DNA from: Williamsia soli
GTDB lineage: Bacteria; Actinomycetota; Actinomycetes; Mycobacteriales; Mycobacteriaceae
NCBI RefSeq assembly: GCF_017377795.1
Contig: NZ_JAFRDR010000004.1
Location: 1-64,000, forward strand
Reading direction: 5' to 3'
DNA: 64,000 bases
The number at the start of each line of letters is the position of its first letter. Within the stretch, counting starts at the first letter, position 1. The notes below the pieces were generated by a model that worked only from the letters and a program-made list of their open reading frames with translations, made no database searches and was not told the origin of the DNA. The position numbers and the translations under genes are program-made. This document shows positions 9,045 to 16,674 of the stretch, in pieces.

Positions 9045-9560
9045 CTACTCGCTGAGCAGTCGGCTGTATTTGCCCTTGTGGAACAGCAGGGGCGCGCGTC
9101 CGTCGGCGTACAGGTGGTTCACGCGAGAGACGACGATGACATGGTCGCCTGCAACATGTTCGGCATCGACCTGCGCCTCGATCCACGCAACAGCGTTGTC
9201 GAGGATCGGTGCGCCATTGGGTGAAGGACTCCAGTCGAGGCCGGCGAACTTGTCGCCACCCTTGACCGCGAGCTGGCGCCCGACGTGTTCCTGGTCTTCG
9301 GCGAGGATGTTGATCACGAACTTTTCGGCACGTTTCACTGCAGGCCACGAACCGCTCGAGTGCGCCACGCAGAAGGCGACCAAGGGCGGGTCGAGGGATA
9401 CCGATGTGAACGAGTTGGCGGCGAGTCCAGCGCCTTTGCCGGTGTCGGGATCGATCGCCGTGATCGCGATCACTCCGGTGGCGAAGTGTCCGAGCACCGA
9501 TCGCAGCATGGTGGAATCGACCGGTTCGAATGCGGCAGCGGGTTCCGAGGTGGTTGTCAT
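9045..9560 (-). CDS. Flavin reductase (HpaC/DIM6-NTAB family)
   Basis: A 171-residue flavin reductase-like protein. [17 protein letters not shown] at the N-terminus, [24 protein letters not shown] in the middle and FHKGKYSRL at the end are typical of the short-chain NAD(P)H:flavin oxidoreductases that feed FMNH2 to two-component monooxygenases. ATG at 9560 (or 9563) is preferred over 9572 because GGAGG lies at the right distance only for the inner pair. It sits between a ligase-like gene and ribBA in the LLM operon, so the reductase, the oxygenase and the flavin biosynthesis enzyme are made together. Confidence 0.9.
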   Translation of the reverse strand: MTTTSEPAAAFEPVDSTMLRSVLGHFATGVIAITAIDPDTGKGAGLAANSFTSVSLDPPLVAFCVAHSSGSWPAVKRAEKFVINILAEDQEHVGRQLAVKGGDKFAGLDWSPSPNGAPILDNAVAWIEAQVDAEHVAGDHVIVVSRVNHLYADGRAPLLFHKGKYSRLLSE

Positions 9561-9581
9561 CATGTCCTCCATTGAGTGATG

Positions 9582-10649
9582 TCAGGCGTGGATGTGGTGT
9601 CCGCGGTCGTCGCGAATCGACGGTGGCTCGGGCGACTCCCGAACTACCGGGTCGATCTCGACGTCGATCGAGATCGGGGTGAGGGTGGTCAGAGACTGCT
9701 TGATCCGGGAGTGCCACATACCGTTGTTGACGAGGCTCTCGCGGTTGAAGGCGACAACGACGGTGGCCGAGTCGAGGGTGCCCCGTCGGGCAACCCGTAA
9801 CTCCCAGTGGGCGATACCATCGATGCCCTTGAGTGCTTTTGTCAGTGCATTCAATGACAACCATCGTCCCCGGATCAGGATCTGATCACCGTAGGTGTTG
9901 GTGGGCATCGACAGGACATCGGATTCGGTGAGATATCCGGTACGAACAACCTTGCTGCCCAGTACAGAATGCCACGGATAGCCGACGGCGAGTTCGAATC
10001 TGCCCTTGGCAGGTGCGGATTCGACTTCGACGAGTGTCAGAAGCCCGTCGCGGACCGGTGTGATCGTCTCGTCGGACGGCCCCTGAAATCCCAGAGGTAG
10101 TCCGCTGACCGGATCGGTGAACAGCTCGACGCACTGTGCTCCGAACTCGCGTGCGAGGTGTTCCCGGTTCCCGGGTTCAGAAATCTCGCCGGTCAGCAGA
10201 ATGAGCCGGAGTTCGAGATCGAGAGGGTCGACCAGGAACTCGAGGTGAAGGCGCGCCAGGAAGTCTGCAACGCCGGTAGGCGTACCGATCAGGACGTTGG
10301 CTCGCAGGTGTTCGATCGTCCGTAGGAGACGCATCCGGCCCCGCGGTCCGCTCGAGGCCGCCGCCGACGCCACGCGGGACGCGGCCGTGGCGTAGGTGTT
10401 TCCGCCGAGATCACCGTCGTTGTTGAGCGCCACCACCACGCGATCTTTGTCGCGCAGGCCGGCCGCGGTGAGTGTCTCTGCCGCCAACCCTACGGCTGCC
10501 TCGGCATCGGCCGACGCGAGGGGGAACGCGTACTCCGCTGTTGGGTCGATCGAGAGCAGGCCTGTGGCCTTGCCGGCAGCGAAACCGTTGCGGGACAGCT
10601 CGGTGCGGCTCACCGCGCCGCTGGCTGGTGCATGTGTCGAAGTGCTCAT
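9582..10649 (-). CDS. Degenerate adenylate-forming (PaaK-like) protein
   Basis: A 355-residue protein that resembles phenylacetate-CoA-ligase-type adenylating enzymes in its C-terminal two thirds: a middle segment with [20 protein letters not shown] and a C-terminal [17 protein letters not shown] lobe. I do not see the Ser/Thr/Gly-rich P-loop that binds ATP, and the region where the family has YGxTE reads LFTDPVSG. It is also short for the family (~430). It may be a divergent CoA ligase, a regulatory subunit or an inactive relative. Its ATG (10647-10649) overlaps the stop of the LLM gene by one base, so it is translationally coupled. Residues before MSTSTHAP in the same frame were rejected as lacking a ribosome site. 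Confidence 0.6.
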   Translation of the reverse strand: MSTSTHAPASGAVSRTELSRNGFAAGKATGLLSIDPTAEYAFPLASADAEAAVGLAAETLTAAGLRDKDRVVVALNNDGDLGGNTYATAASRVASAAASSGPRGRMRLLRTIEHLRANVLIGTPTGVADFLARLHLEFLVDPLDLELRLILLTGEISEPGNREHLAREFGAQCVELFTDPVSGLPLGFQGPSDETITPVRDGLLTLVEVESAPAKGRFELAVGYPWHSVLGSKVVRTGYLTESDVLSMPTNTYGDQILIRGRWLSLNALTKALKGIDGIAHWELRVARRGTLDSATVVVAFNRESLVNNGMWHSRIKQSLTTLTPISIDVEIDPVVRESPEPPSIRDDRGHHIHA

Positions 10650-11719
10650 CAGATCTCCACAACGTCTGAGGCGAACAGTTTGATGGAACTCAGCACATGC
10701 GAGTTGTCGAGTCCGCCGACCTGGAACTGCCCGATCAGGTCGGTGACCCCGGCGTCTTCGAGGCGCTGGACGCATTTGCGTGAACCGGCGACGTCGTCGA
10801 TGACGATCATCAGATTGTCGCGAAGGGTCTCGATGGCTTGTTCTTGCGATTGTCCGGCTGCCAATGCGCCCAGGACGCGATGGCTGGCGTGGCGGGCGTC
10901 GTAATAATCTGGCGGTGCAACGAGATTCACCTGCCTACGGATGTACCACATCACCGCATCGGCGGCGTTGGAGAGAGCCTCGTCGGTGGTGGGTGCGACA
11001 TGCCAGGGCACCATCAGTGCGATCTTCCGTGTCTCGGGATCATGGCCGTAGCGTTCGAGTTCTGCCTTGTACTTGGAGATGTCCTCGGCTACCTGATCGA
11101 TACCGGTGAGCATGGTCATCCCGAGCAGGTTGTAACCGCGCCGCGCCGCCTGCAGGTATCCGTCCAAACTGGTCGATGCGACCCATACGGGCGGATGGGG
11201 TTCCTGGACAGGGCGAGGATAGACGCCTACGTCGGGAACGCTCCAGTACTCGTGCTCAGCGCTGAAGGGTTCGCCGTCGGCCTCCCAGATCCCCAGGACT
11301 GTGTCGAGGTTCTCCTCCCACAATGCCCGGGACTGTTCGAACGGTCGCTGAAAGGCCTGGTACTCCAGCGGAGAAGCGCCGCGTCCGGTTCCGAACTCGA
11401 TTCGCCCGTTCGAGATGATGTCCATGGTCGCGACACGCTCGGCCGTACGGATCGGGTGCGAGAAGGGCAGCAGGACCACGCCGAGCCCGAGTCGGATCCG
11501 GTTGGTGATCGATGCCAGGGCGCTCAGCACGATGTCGGGCGCCGAGGAATGAGAAAAACCGCGGGTGAAGTGGTGCTCGACCATCCATGCCGTGGTGTAT
11601 CCGAGGCTGTCGGCCAGGACCACTTGCTCGAGGAGGTTGTGAAACGCCTGTTGCTCCACCTCTTTGGTCCGTCCGCGTACTTCCAACTCGTAGCCGAGCC
11701 CTGCGCGCAGTTTCGCCAT
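10649..11719 (-). CDS. Luciferase-like (LLM) flavin-dependent monooxygenase
   Basis: A 356-residue bacterial-luciferase-fold protein. WMVEHHFTRGFSHSSAPD, RIRLGLGVVLLPFSHPIRTAERVATMD and RIEFGTGRGASPLEYQAF are the usual flavin and phosphate binding blocks of the alkanal-monooxygenase-like group. The start at 11719 is chosen for the GGAGA at the right distance and the family-typical start of the barrel; an upstream in-frame ATG at 11797 falls inside the operator region. It leads the operon LLM - ligase-like - flavin reductase - ribBA. It is divergent from the MaoC gene and shares its CAAGCGCTTG operator. It probably oxygenates the island's substrate or an intermediate. Confidence 0.88.
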   Translation of the reverse strand: MAKLRAGLGYELEVRGRTKEVEQQAFHNLLEQVVLADSLGYTTAWMVEHHFTRGFSHSSAPDIVLSALASITNRIRLGLGVVLLPFSHPIRTAERVATMDIISNGRIEFGTGRGASPLEYQAFQRPFEQSRALWEENLDTVLGIWEADGEPFSAEHEYWSVPDVGVYPRPVQEPHPPVWVASTSLDGYLQAARRGYNLLGMTMLTGIDQVAEDISKYKAELERYGHDPETRKIALMVPWHVAPTTDEALSNAADAVMWYIRRQVNLVAPPDYYDARHASHRVLGALAAGQSQEQAIETLRDNLMIVIDDVAGSRKCVQRLEDAGVTDLIGQFQVGGLDNSHVLSSIKLFASDVVEI

Positions 11720-11780
11720 TCTCGATCTCCTATCAGTTTGTGTCCAACGACTGGCTTCGGCGACTTCCATCTCAGCGTAA

Positions 11781-11794
11781 CCCAAGCGCTTGCT
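11781..11794. promoter_or_regulatory. Putative operator, CAAGCGCTTG palindrome (LLM/MaoC)
   Basis: CCCAAGCGCTTGCT between the divergent LLM and MaoC starts, with TCAAATA directly after it exactly as at 2044-2050. The 10-bp core is identical to those at 2099 and 13823. It is 21 bp from the MaoC ATG. Confidence 0.65.
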
Positions 11795-11815
11795 CAAATA
11801 CTATAGTCTGGCGTC

Positions 11816-12631
11816 ATGGACTTGAGTGAATGGTCGGACTTCGACCTGGGGACGAGGCTCGTGAGCTACGACGAGGACGACGTGATGCTCTACGCGTTGG
11901 CGGTCGGCGCCCAGGCGGGCGACCTTCCGCTCATCTTCGAACGCGATCTTCGAGTGCTTCCTACATTCGCTCTGCCGCTAGGTCTGTGGGTTGCTGATGC
12001 GGCGTCGTCGGCCGGCGCGTTTGAACCCGCGGCGGCTCTGCATGCCGAACAAGGACTGCGATCGTTTCGAGCGCTGCCGGGTTCCGGACAATTCGAGGTC
12101 ACAGGCAGAATTTCGCAGGTGCGCGACACGGGACGCTCGGCCATCCTCGACATCACCGCCGAATCCGAGTTTTTCGCCGCGACCTACTCGGTGATCCTGC
12201 CGGGGCAAGGTGGCTTTTCCAAGGGCTCAGCGGTTGCTCAAAAGGCACCTTCCGAGAATCGTCCGGTCGGTACCGCCCGCGCCATCGGCCCGATGGCACT
12301 GTCCGAACGCGCGGCGGTTCTGTACCGGCTGACGGGGGACAAACATCTGATCCATGTGGATCCGAAAGCTGCCCGCGCCGCCGGATTTGCGAGGCCTCTG
12401 CTTCACGGATTGTGCACTCTCGGAACCACCGCCCTCGCGATAGCTCGTGACTCGGCGGCCGCCCCGTGGGAGCTAAGCGAGCTCGACGCCCGTTTCGCTG
12501 CGCCGGTGTATCCCGGTCAGATGCTCAATATCGTGACGTGGCCTGCCAACACCGGCACAGGCGGCTACTGCTTCGGTGCTTCGGTCGACGAAGCCGAAGT
12601 GCTGACCAGAGGGCGTATTTCTTTCTCGTGA
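11816..12631 (+). CDS. MaoC-type enoyl-CoA hydratase (double hot-dog)
   Basis: A 271-residue double hot-dog protein. The C-terminal half has the hydratase-2 signature YRLTGDKHLIHVDP with catalytic Asp175 and His180, followed by AGFARPLLHGLCTLG. The N-terminal half is the degenerate, substrate-binding hot-dog. It would hydrate an enoyl-CoA produced by the acyl-CoA dehydrogenase. It converges with the thiolase-like gene, with only 24 bp between their ends, and shares its promoter region with the LLM operon. In steroid side-chain degradation, MaoC hydratases work just before an Ltp2-type aldolase, the protein encoded next door. Confidence 0.9.
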   Translation: MDLSEWSDFDLGTRLVSYDEDDVMLYALAVGAQAGDLPLIFERDLRVLPTFALPLGLWVADAASSAGAFEPAAALHAEQGLRSFRALPGSGQFEVTGRISQVRDTGRSAILDITAESEFFAATYSVILPGQGGFSKGSAVAQKAPSENRPVGTARAIGPMALSERAAVLYRLTGDKHLIHVDPKAARAAGFARPLLHGLCTLGTTALAIARDSAAAPWELSELDARFAAPVYPGQMLNIVTWPANTGTGGYCFGASVDEAEVLTRGRISFS

Positions 12632-12655
12632 GACGAGTCTCGTCGTCTGCCGCGT

Positions 12656-13801
12656 TCAGCTGCGCTCGAGGACGAGGGCGCTGCCGTAGCTCCCCCCGAA
12701 GCCCGTGCACAAGGCGATGGAGGGGGAAGGGACCTGGTTGACCCCCGCTGTGGCGCGTAGTTGTCGGACCGCTTCGAGCACGTTGTTGAGGCCGTGTACG
12801 TAGCCCTCCGACAGGAGGCCGCCGGACGGATTCACCGGAAGGTCACCGGAAGGGAGCGTGCGGCCTTCCCTGAACATGCTTCCTGCCCCGCCCGGTTCGC
12901 AGAACCCGAGGTCCTCGAGCTGTTGCAGGACGACCGGTGAATACGCGTCATAGATCATTGCCACGTCGATGTCGGAGGGTATGACACCGGCTGTTTCCCA
13001 GAGCTTTTCGCGTAGGTGGTGCGTGAAGAGCGTGCTGACCGAAGGCGCTTTGTCCATGGCGGACGCGCCCGGGCCGCCGCCACGTACGGCGGCGCGTATG
13101 CGTGGGCCGATTCGTGCTTGCGGGCAGTTGTCGGTGCGGCTGACCACCAGTGCGGCGGCAGCGTCAGTCTCCTGGCAACAATCCACTCTCCGTAGCGGGC
13201 TGGCGATCATCGGGCTCTTGTCGTATTCCTCGCGCGTGAGCCGGGTGCGGACCAGCGCTCGCTCATTGTCCGCCGCCAGCTCGCGCGATTGCATCACCAC
13301 GGCTGCGAGGTCGTCGGTGGTGGCACCGCTCTCATGCATCCAGCGTGTTGTGGACAGCGCGAACAGATTCACTGGGCCCGCCATTCCGTAGGGAAGAGTG
13401 AACTGTTGCTCGCCACCGGCCATCGAGAGCGCCGCTTGGCCCATTCGCTTGCCGGATCGCCCGTTGAGGGCCCGGAACACCAGTACGTTCGAGGCGGTCC
13501 CACTCTCGATCAGCATTGCTGCGTCCCCGAGGATGGATGCGGATTGCGTTCCACCACCGAAGATTTCATTCGTCCAGATGCCGGGGTCGAGGCCCAGACG
13601 TTCCGAGACCTGATTCACCGGACAGGAATCGTTGAGGTGGTAGCTCAACACGCCGTCGATGTCGCCGGGTGAGAGATCGGCATCAGCGATCGCCTCGCGG
13701 GAGGCGCGCAGGGCGAGGTTCAAGGGATCGGTGCCGGAATCTCGACTGATTTCGGTCATCCCGATGCCGGATATGGCTGTGAGCCCGGAGAAGGACTGCA
13801 T
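12656..13801 (-). CDS. SCP2-thiolase-like acyl-CoA lyase (Ltp2-type), Cys-less
   Basis: A 381-residue protein of the lipid-transfer/SCP-x thiolase group. The conserved C-terminal block CTGFGGSYGSALVLERS, NPSGGLLSEGYVHGLNNVLEAV and ALVVSRTD segments match the family. Where true thiolases carry the nucleophilic Cys, this protein reads FGGGTQSAS (residues 81-89), so beta-ketothiolysis is unlikely; Ltp2-type members without that Cys act as retro-aldolases on beta-hydroxyacyl-CoAs. The ATG at 13801 has GAGGGAG upstream. It is divergent from a DUF35 gene, and Ltp2 enzymes need a DUF35 partner, which supports the aldolase reading. The substrate is unknown. Confidence 0.83.
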   Translation of the reverse strand: MQSFSGLTAISGIGMTEISRDSGTDPLNLALRASREAIADADLSPGDIDGVLSYHLNDSCPVNQVSERLGLDPGIWTNEIFGGGTQSASILGDAAMLIESGTASNVLVFRALNGRSGKRMGQAALSMAGGEQQFTLPYGMAGPVNLFALSTTRWMHESGATTDDLAAVVMQSRELAADNERALVRTRLTREEYDKSPMIASPLRRVDCCQETDAAAALVVSRTDNCPQARIGPRIRAAVRGGGPGASAMDKAPSVSTLFTHHLREKLWETAGVIPSDIDVAMIYDAYSPVVLQQLEDLGFCEPGGAGSMFREGRTLPSGDLPVNPSGGLLSEGYVHGLNNVLEAVRQLRATAGVNQVPSPSIALCTGFGGSYGSALVLERS

Positions 13802-13820
13802 GGACAACTCCCTCTTGTTA

Positions 13821-13834
13821 AACAAGCGCTTGGT
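13821..13834. promoter_or_regulatory. Putative operator matching AnCAAGnnCTTGnT exactly
   Basis: AACAAGCGCTTGGT lies between the divergent thiolase-like (start 13801) and DUF35 (start 13850) genes. It fits the KstR2-type consensus at every defined base and shares the CAAGCGCTTG core with 2099 and 11783. Confidence 0.7.
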
Positions 13835-13849
13835 TGCGAGCATAACGTC

Positions 13850-14257
13850 ATGTTGATCTTGCGTGCCCCGGACGTCGGAGACCTCTCCAGGCCCTTCTGG
13901 GAGGGGTGCCGAGAGCATGAGCTCCGACTGCAGAGGTGCCTGGCTTGTCTGCGTTTCATTCACCACCCGGAGCGAGAGTGTCCGTTCTGTCACTCGGCCG
14001 AGTTTCGGTTCGAGGCGGTTGAAGGAGTCGGCGTGGTGGACACCTTCACCGAGATCCACCGGACTTTCGTCCCTGAGTACCGCGGCGCTGAGCCCTACAT
14101 CGTCGGGTGGATTGCATTGGCCGGACACGAGATTGTTCGGATGTTCGGCCGAATCGTGCAGTCGAGCAGTGCGCAGGTCGCGATCGGGTCGCCGGTGCAC
14201 GTGGCATTCGACACGGTGCCGGGCTTCGGGGAAGTGCCGTACTTCGTTCTCGGCTGA
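13850..14257 (+). CDS. Zn-ribbon/OB-fold DUF35 protein
   Basis: A 135-residue protein with an N-terminal rubredoxin-like zinc ribbon (CLAC around residue 30 and CPFC around 45) followed by an OB-fold (VDTFTEIHRTF, GWIALAG). DUF35 proteins bind acyl-CoA and form obligate complexes with thiolase-like aldolases such as Ltp2. Its divergent pairing with the Cys-less thiolase homologue across a 48-bp promoter predicts a stoichiometric complex. The leader is very short; no clear ribosome-binding site precedes the ATG. Confidence 0.87.
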   Translation: MLILRAPDVGDLSRPFWEGCREHELRLQRCLACLRFIHHPERECPFCHSAEFRFEAVEGVGVVDTFTEIHRTFVPEYRGAEPYIVGWIALAGHEIVRMFGRIVQSSSAQVAIGSPVHVAFDTVPGFGEVPYFVLG

Positions 14258-14292
14258 GTCGCGGGCGACACGGATACGCTGTGGCGATCAAG

Positions 14293-14307
14293 CGATTGAA
14301 TCAATCG
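14293..14307. promoter_or_regulatory. Putative TetR operator before the APH-ACAD-APH operon
   Basis: CGATTGA-A-TCAATCG is a perfect odd-centred 15-bp palindrome 93 bp before the APH start, embedded in a longer ATCAAGCGATTG context. Related sequences occur at 22985, 23693 and around 23711/25848, next to the TetR gene at 23002. Confidence 0.55.
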
Positions 14308-14399
14308 ATCCAAACATGTAGCGTGATCGGTGGTGGCACACGCCACACATGCATCTCCGGGCTGGCCGGCGAACCGCATGCGAGTTTCGGAGAGCGATT

Positions 14400-15431
14400 G
14401 TGCAGGAAGTCACGTCACAGGCGACAGTTCCCTTCGACCAAGAGATCGTCCGGCGCCACCTGATCGATCTCTATGAGGTCGACGAGCACGATCCCATCTC
14501 GGTGAAATTGCTGGCGGGTGGGCGGTCCAATCTGACCTACCAATTGGCGAGCTCCACCCGGACCTGGGTTCTGCGACGACCCCCGCTGGGTGAGCGGTTG
14601 GCTACCGCACATGACATGAGACGCGAGGTCTCGGTGCAGCGCGCACTCTCCGACACTCCGGTCCGCGTACCCCGAATCGTGTTTGCGACCGACGAGGACC
14701 ACGCCGGGGGTTCGTACTATGTGATGGACAAGGTCGACGGCTCGGTGCTTCGGACCGACGCAGACTTCCAGCGGGTCACGCCTGGATCGCGCCCAGCGAT
14801 GGCGCGCGAATACATTGCCGCCCTTGCTCTCCTGCACAACCAGGATCACGAAGCCCTGGGGCTCGGTGAGTTCGGGCGACCTGAAGGATATCTGGAACGC
14901 CAGATCCGGCGGTGGACCAAGCAATTGTCGAACTCGGCAACACGCGAACTGCCGCAACTCGGAAGCCTCGGTGACTTGCTCGCACGGCGCCTGCCGCCGT
15001 CCGGCCCGGCCGCGATCGTGCACGGAGACTTTCGCTTCGACAACATGATCATGGACCTCTCGCCCACTCCGCGGGTGGTCGCAGTTCTCGACTGGGAGAT
15101 GTCCACCATCGGCGACCCGCTGACGGACCTCGGATTGGTGTACCTGTTCTGGGAGGGTTGGAGTGGCATAGACAACCCCATTGCCGGATCTCCGGGGTCG
15201 ATCGAGGGATATCCCACGTTCGATGACTTGGCTGCCGACTACCAGCGCGCCAGCGGACAGGATCTTTCGAACCTGCCGTGGTACATAGCCTTTGGATTCT
15301 TCAAGATGGCCGTGATCCTCGAGGGCATCCAACGTCGCTACGTCGACGGCAACACGGTTGGTGAGGGATTCGAGAACATCGGCGACATGGTTGTTCCGTT
15401 GGCGTCGCGTGGACTCGACGCGCTCGGCTGA
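14400..15431 (+). CDS. APH-fold kinase (ACAD10/11 kinase-domain type)
   Basis: A 343-residue aminoglycoside-phosphotransferase-fold protein. The kinase catalytic HGD is at residues 208-210 with Asn215, and the Mg-binding Asp231 lies in VLDWEMSTIGDPLTDLG, the form found in the N-terminal kinase domain of ACAD10/ACAD11. GTG at 14400 is chosen because GGAGAG lies 5 bp upstream; an in-frame ATG at 14349 has no such site. In ACAD11 and the bacterial LvaA/LvaC pair, the kinase phosphorylates a 4-hydroxyacyl-CoA and the dehydrogenase-fold partner eliminates phosphate. The ACAD gene follows after 34 bp, so the same split arrangement is likely here. Confidence 0.87.
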   Translation: MQEVTSQATVPFDQEIVRRHLIDLYEVDEHDPISVKLLAGGRSNLTYQLASSTRTWVLRRPPLGERLATAHDMRREVSVQRALSDTPVRVPRIVFATDEDHAGGSYYVMDKVDGSVLRTDADFQRVTPGSRPAMAREYIAALALLHNQDHEALGLGEFGRPEGYLERQIRRWTKQLSNSATRELPQLGSLGDLLARRLPPSGPAAIVHGDFRFDNMIMDLSPTPRVVAVLDWEMSTIGDPLTDLGLVYLFWEGWSGIDNPIAGSPGSIEGYPTFDDLAADYQRASGQDLSNLPWYIAFGFFKMAVILEGIQRRYVDGNTVGEGFENIGDMVVPLASRGLDALG

Positions 15432-15451
15432 CAACCCCTCCTGACATCGAA

Positions 15452-16643
15452 GAACGGATTAGGCAATGGATTTCACTTTCGACTCGACTACTGAGGACTA
15501 TCGTTCGCGGTTGCTGGGTTTCATGGACGAGTTTGTTTATCCGAATGAGCATTATTTTCATGACCGGCCGGGCGAGGGCTCTCTGCAGTGGGAGCGGCCG
15601 GCAGTCATGGCGGATCTGAAGGAGCAAGCGCGTAGCCGTGGCTTGTGGAATCTCTTTTTGCCTCATCACGCAGAGGGTGCGGGTCTGTCGAATCTGCAGT
15701 ACGCACCGCTGGCCGAGATCACGGGCTGGAGTCCAGAAGTCGCCCCCGAGGCTCTGAACTGCAATCCGCCCGATACGGGGAACATGGAGTTGTTGACCAT
15801 GTTCGGGTCTGAGGCTCAGAAGCACGATTGGCTGGCGCCGTTGCTCGATGGGAGCATTCGGTCTGCGTACTGCATGACCGAACCGAATGTGTCGTCTTCT
15901 GATGCGGCCAATCTGGTCACATCGATCACCGAAGACGGGGACCACTGGGTGGTGAACGGCACGAAGTGGTGGTCGACCGGTGCGATGAGCAGCGATTGCA
16001 AGGTGCTGATCGTGATGGGTGTGTCCGACCCTGACGCGGATGCTCGGGGGCGGCACAGTTTGGTTCTGGTACCGACCGACACCCCTGGTGTGACCGTTGA
16101 GCGGGGTCTGGAGATCTTCGGGTTCACTCACGGTGCGCATGGTGGTCATGCGCAGGTGCGTTTCGATGGGGTCCGGGTTCCCAAGGCGAACATGCTGGGG
16201 GAGCGTGGTCGTGGGCAGGCGTTGGCGCAGGCGCGCTTGGGGCCAGGGCGGATCCATCACTGCATGCGGATGATCGGTATGGCCGAGCGCGCGATCGATC
16301 TGATGTGCCGCCGCGCCAATGAGCGCGAAGCATTCGGTAGTCGTCTGGCCGATCAGGGCATTGTGCAGCATTGGATCGCGCAGTCTCGGGTCCGTGTTGA
16401 TCAGCTGAGATTGTTCGTTCTTCGTGCGGCCTGGTTGATCGACACCGTGGGGGCGCGCGAGGCGCGTACGGATATCTCTGCTATCAAGGTGGCGGCGCCG
16501 GACACCACGGAGTGGGTGTTGGACAAGGCGATTCAAGTTTTCGGGGCGGGTGGGATGACGCAGGACCATCCTTTGGCGATGCTGTGGGCGCAGGCCAGGA
16601 CGATGCGCTTCATCGATGGTGCCGACGAAGTCCATCGGATGGT
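15452..16643 (+). repeat. Perfect direct repeat, copy B
   Basis: Second copy of the ~1.19 kb repeat (1-1192). Its left end, GAACGGATTAGGCA, is the first sequence of the window, so whether homology extends left into the APH gene cannot be judged for copy A. The right end is inside the last codons of the acyl-CoA dehydrogenase gene. Confidence 0.93.
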
Positions 16644-16674
16644 CGTGGCCACAAGGGAACTGCGCAGTCACTGA
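15466..16674 (+). CDS. Acyl-CoA dehydrogenase, ACAD10/11-like (copy B)
   Basis: A 402-residue acyl-CoA dehydrogenase identical to copy A through residue 393 and then ending TRELRSH. It sits between two APH-fold kinase genes; its TGA shares one base with the ATG of the second kinase (TGATG), so this copy is clearly operonic and is probably the native locus. Family features are as for copy A: the CMTEPNVSSSDAAN loop and a GAGGMTQDHPLA C-terminal helix. With the APH kinase it forms a two-gene equivalent of ACAD10/11, suited to removing a hydroxyl group from 4-hydroxyacyl-CoA. Codon use is less GC-rich than the flanking kinases. Confidence 0.93.
   Translation: MDFTFDSTTEDYRSRLLGFMDEFVYPNEHYFHDRPGEGSLQWERPAVMADLKEQARSRGLWNLFLPHHAEGAGLSNLQYAPLAEITGWSPEVAPEALNCNPPDTGNMELLTMFGSEAQKHDWLAPLLDGSIRSAYCMTEPNVSSSDAANLVTSITEDGDHWVVNGTKWWSTGAMSSDCKVLIVMGVSDPDADARGRHSLVLVPTDTPGVTVERGLEIFGFTHGAHGGHAQVRFDGVRVPKANMLGERGRGQALAQARLGPGRIHHCMRMIGMAERAIDLMCRRANEREAFGSRLADQGIVQHWIAQSRVRVDQLRLFVLRAAWLIDTVGAREARTDISAIKVAAPDTTEWVLDKAIQVFGAGGMTQDHPLAMLWAQARTMRFIDGADEVHRMVVATRELRSH

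Noticed and set aside
8977-9864. Long N-terminal extension of the ribBA frame reaching back through the flavin reductase gene
   Set aside because: The extension is Arg/Pro/His-rich shadow sequence of another gene; the RibB domain begins at 8976 with a proper AGGAG.
12969-13672. Plus-strand frames opposite the thiolase-like gene
   Set aside because: They mirror a well-supported gene on the minus strand and show no family motif.
2097-13834. Direct assignment of the island to the KstR2 cholesterol regulon
   Set aside because: The operator resembles KstR2 sites, but the characteristic ring-C/D genes are missing; similarity of a 10-bp core is not enough.
14400-15431. Aminoglycoside resistance gene reading of the APH-fold kinases
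   Set aside because: Sequence blocks and the ACAD neighbour match the ACAD10/11 kinase type, not drug phosphotransferases.
1-16643. Composite transposon flanked by the direct repeats
   Set aside because: The repeats are a metabolic gene without transposase or terminal inverted repeats; no target-site duplication can be identified.
15301-16671. Long minus-strand open frame (~456 codons) opposite acyl-CoA dehydrogenase copy B
   Set aside because: Composition (Arg, His, Gln, Pro-rich) is that of an antisense shadow; no domain or ribosome site.
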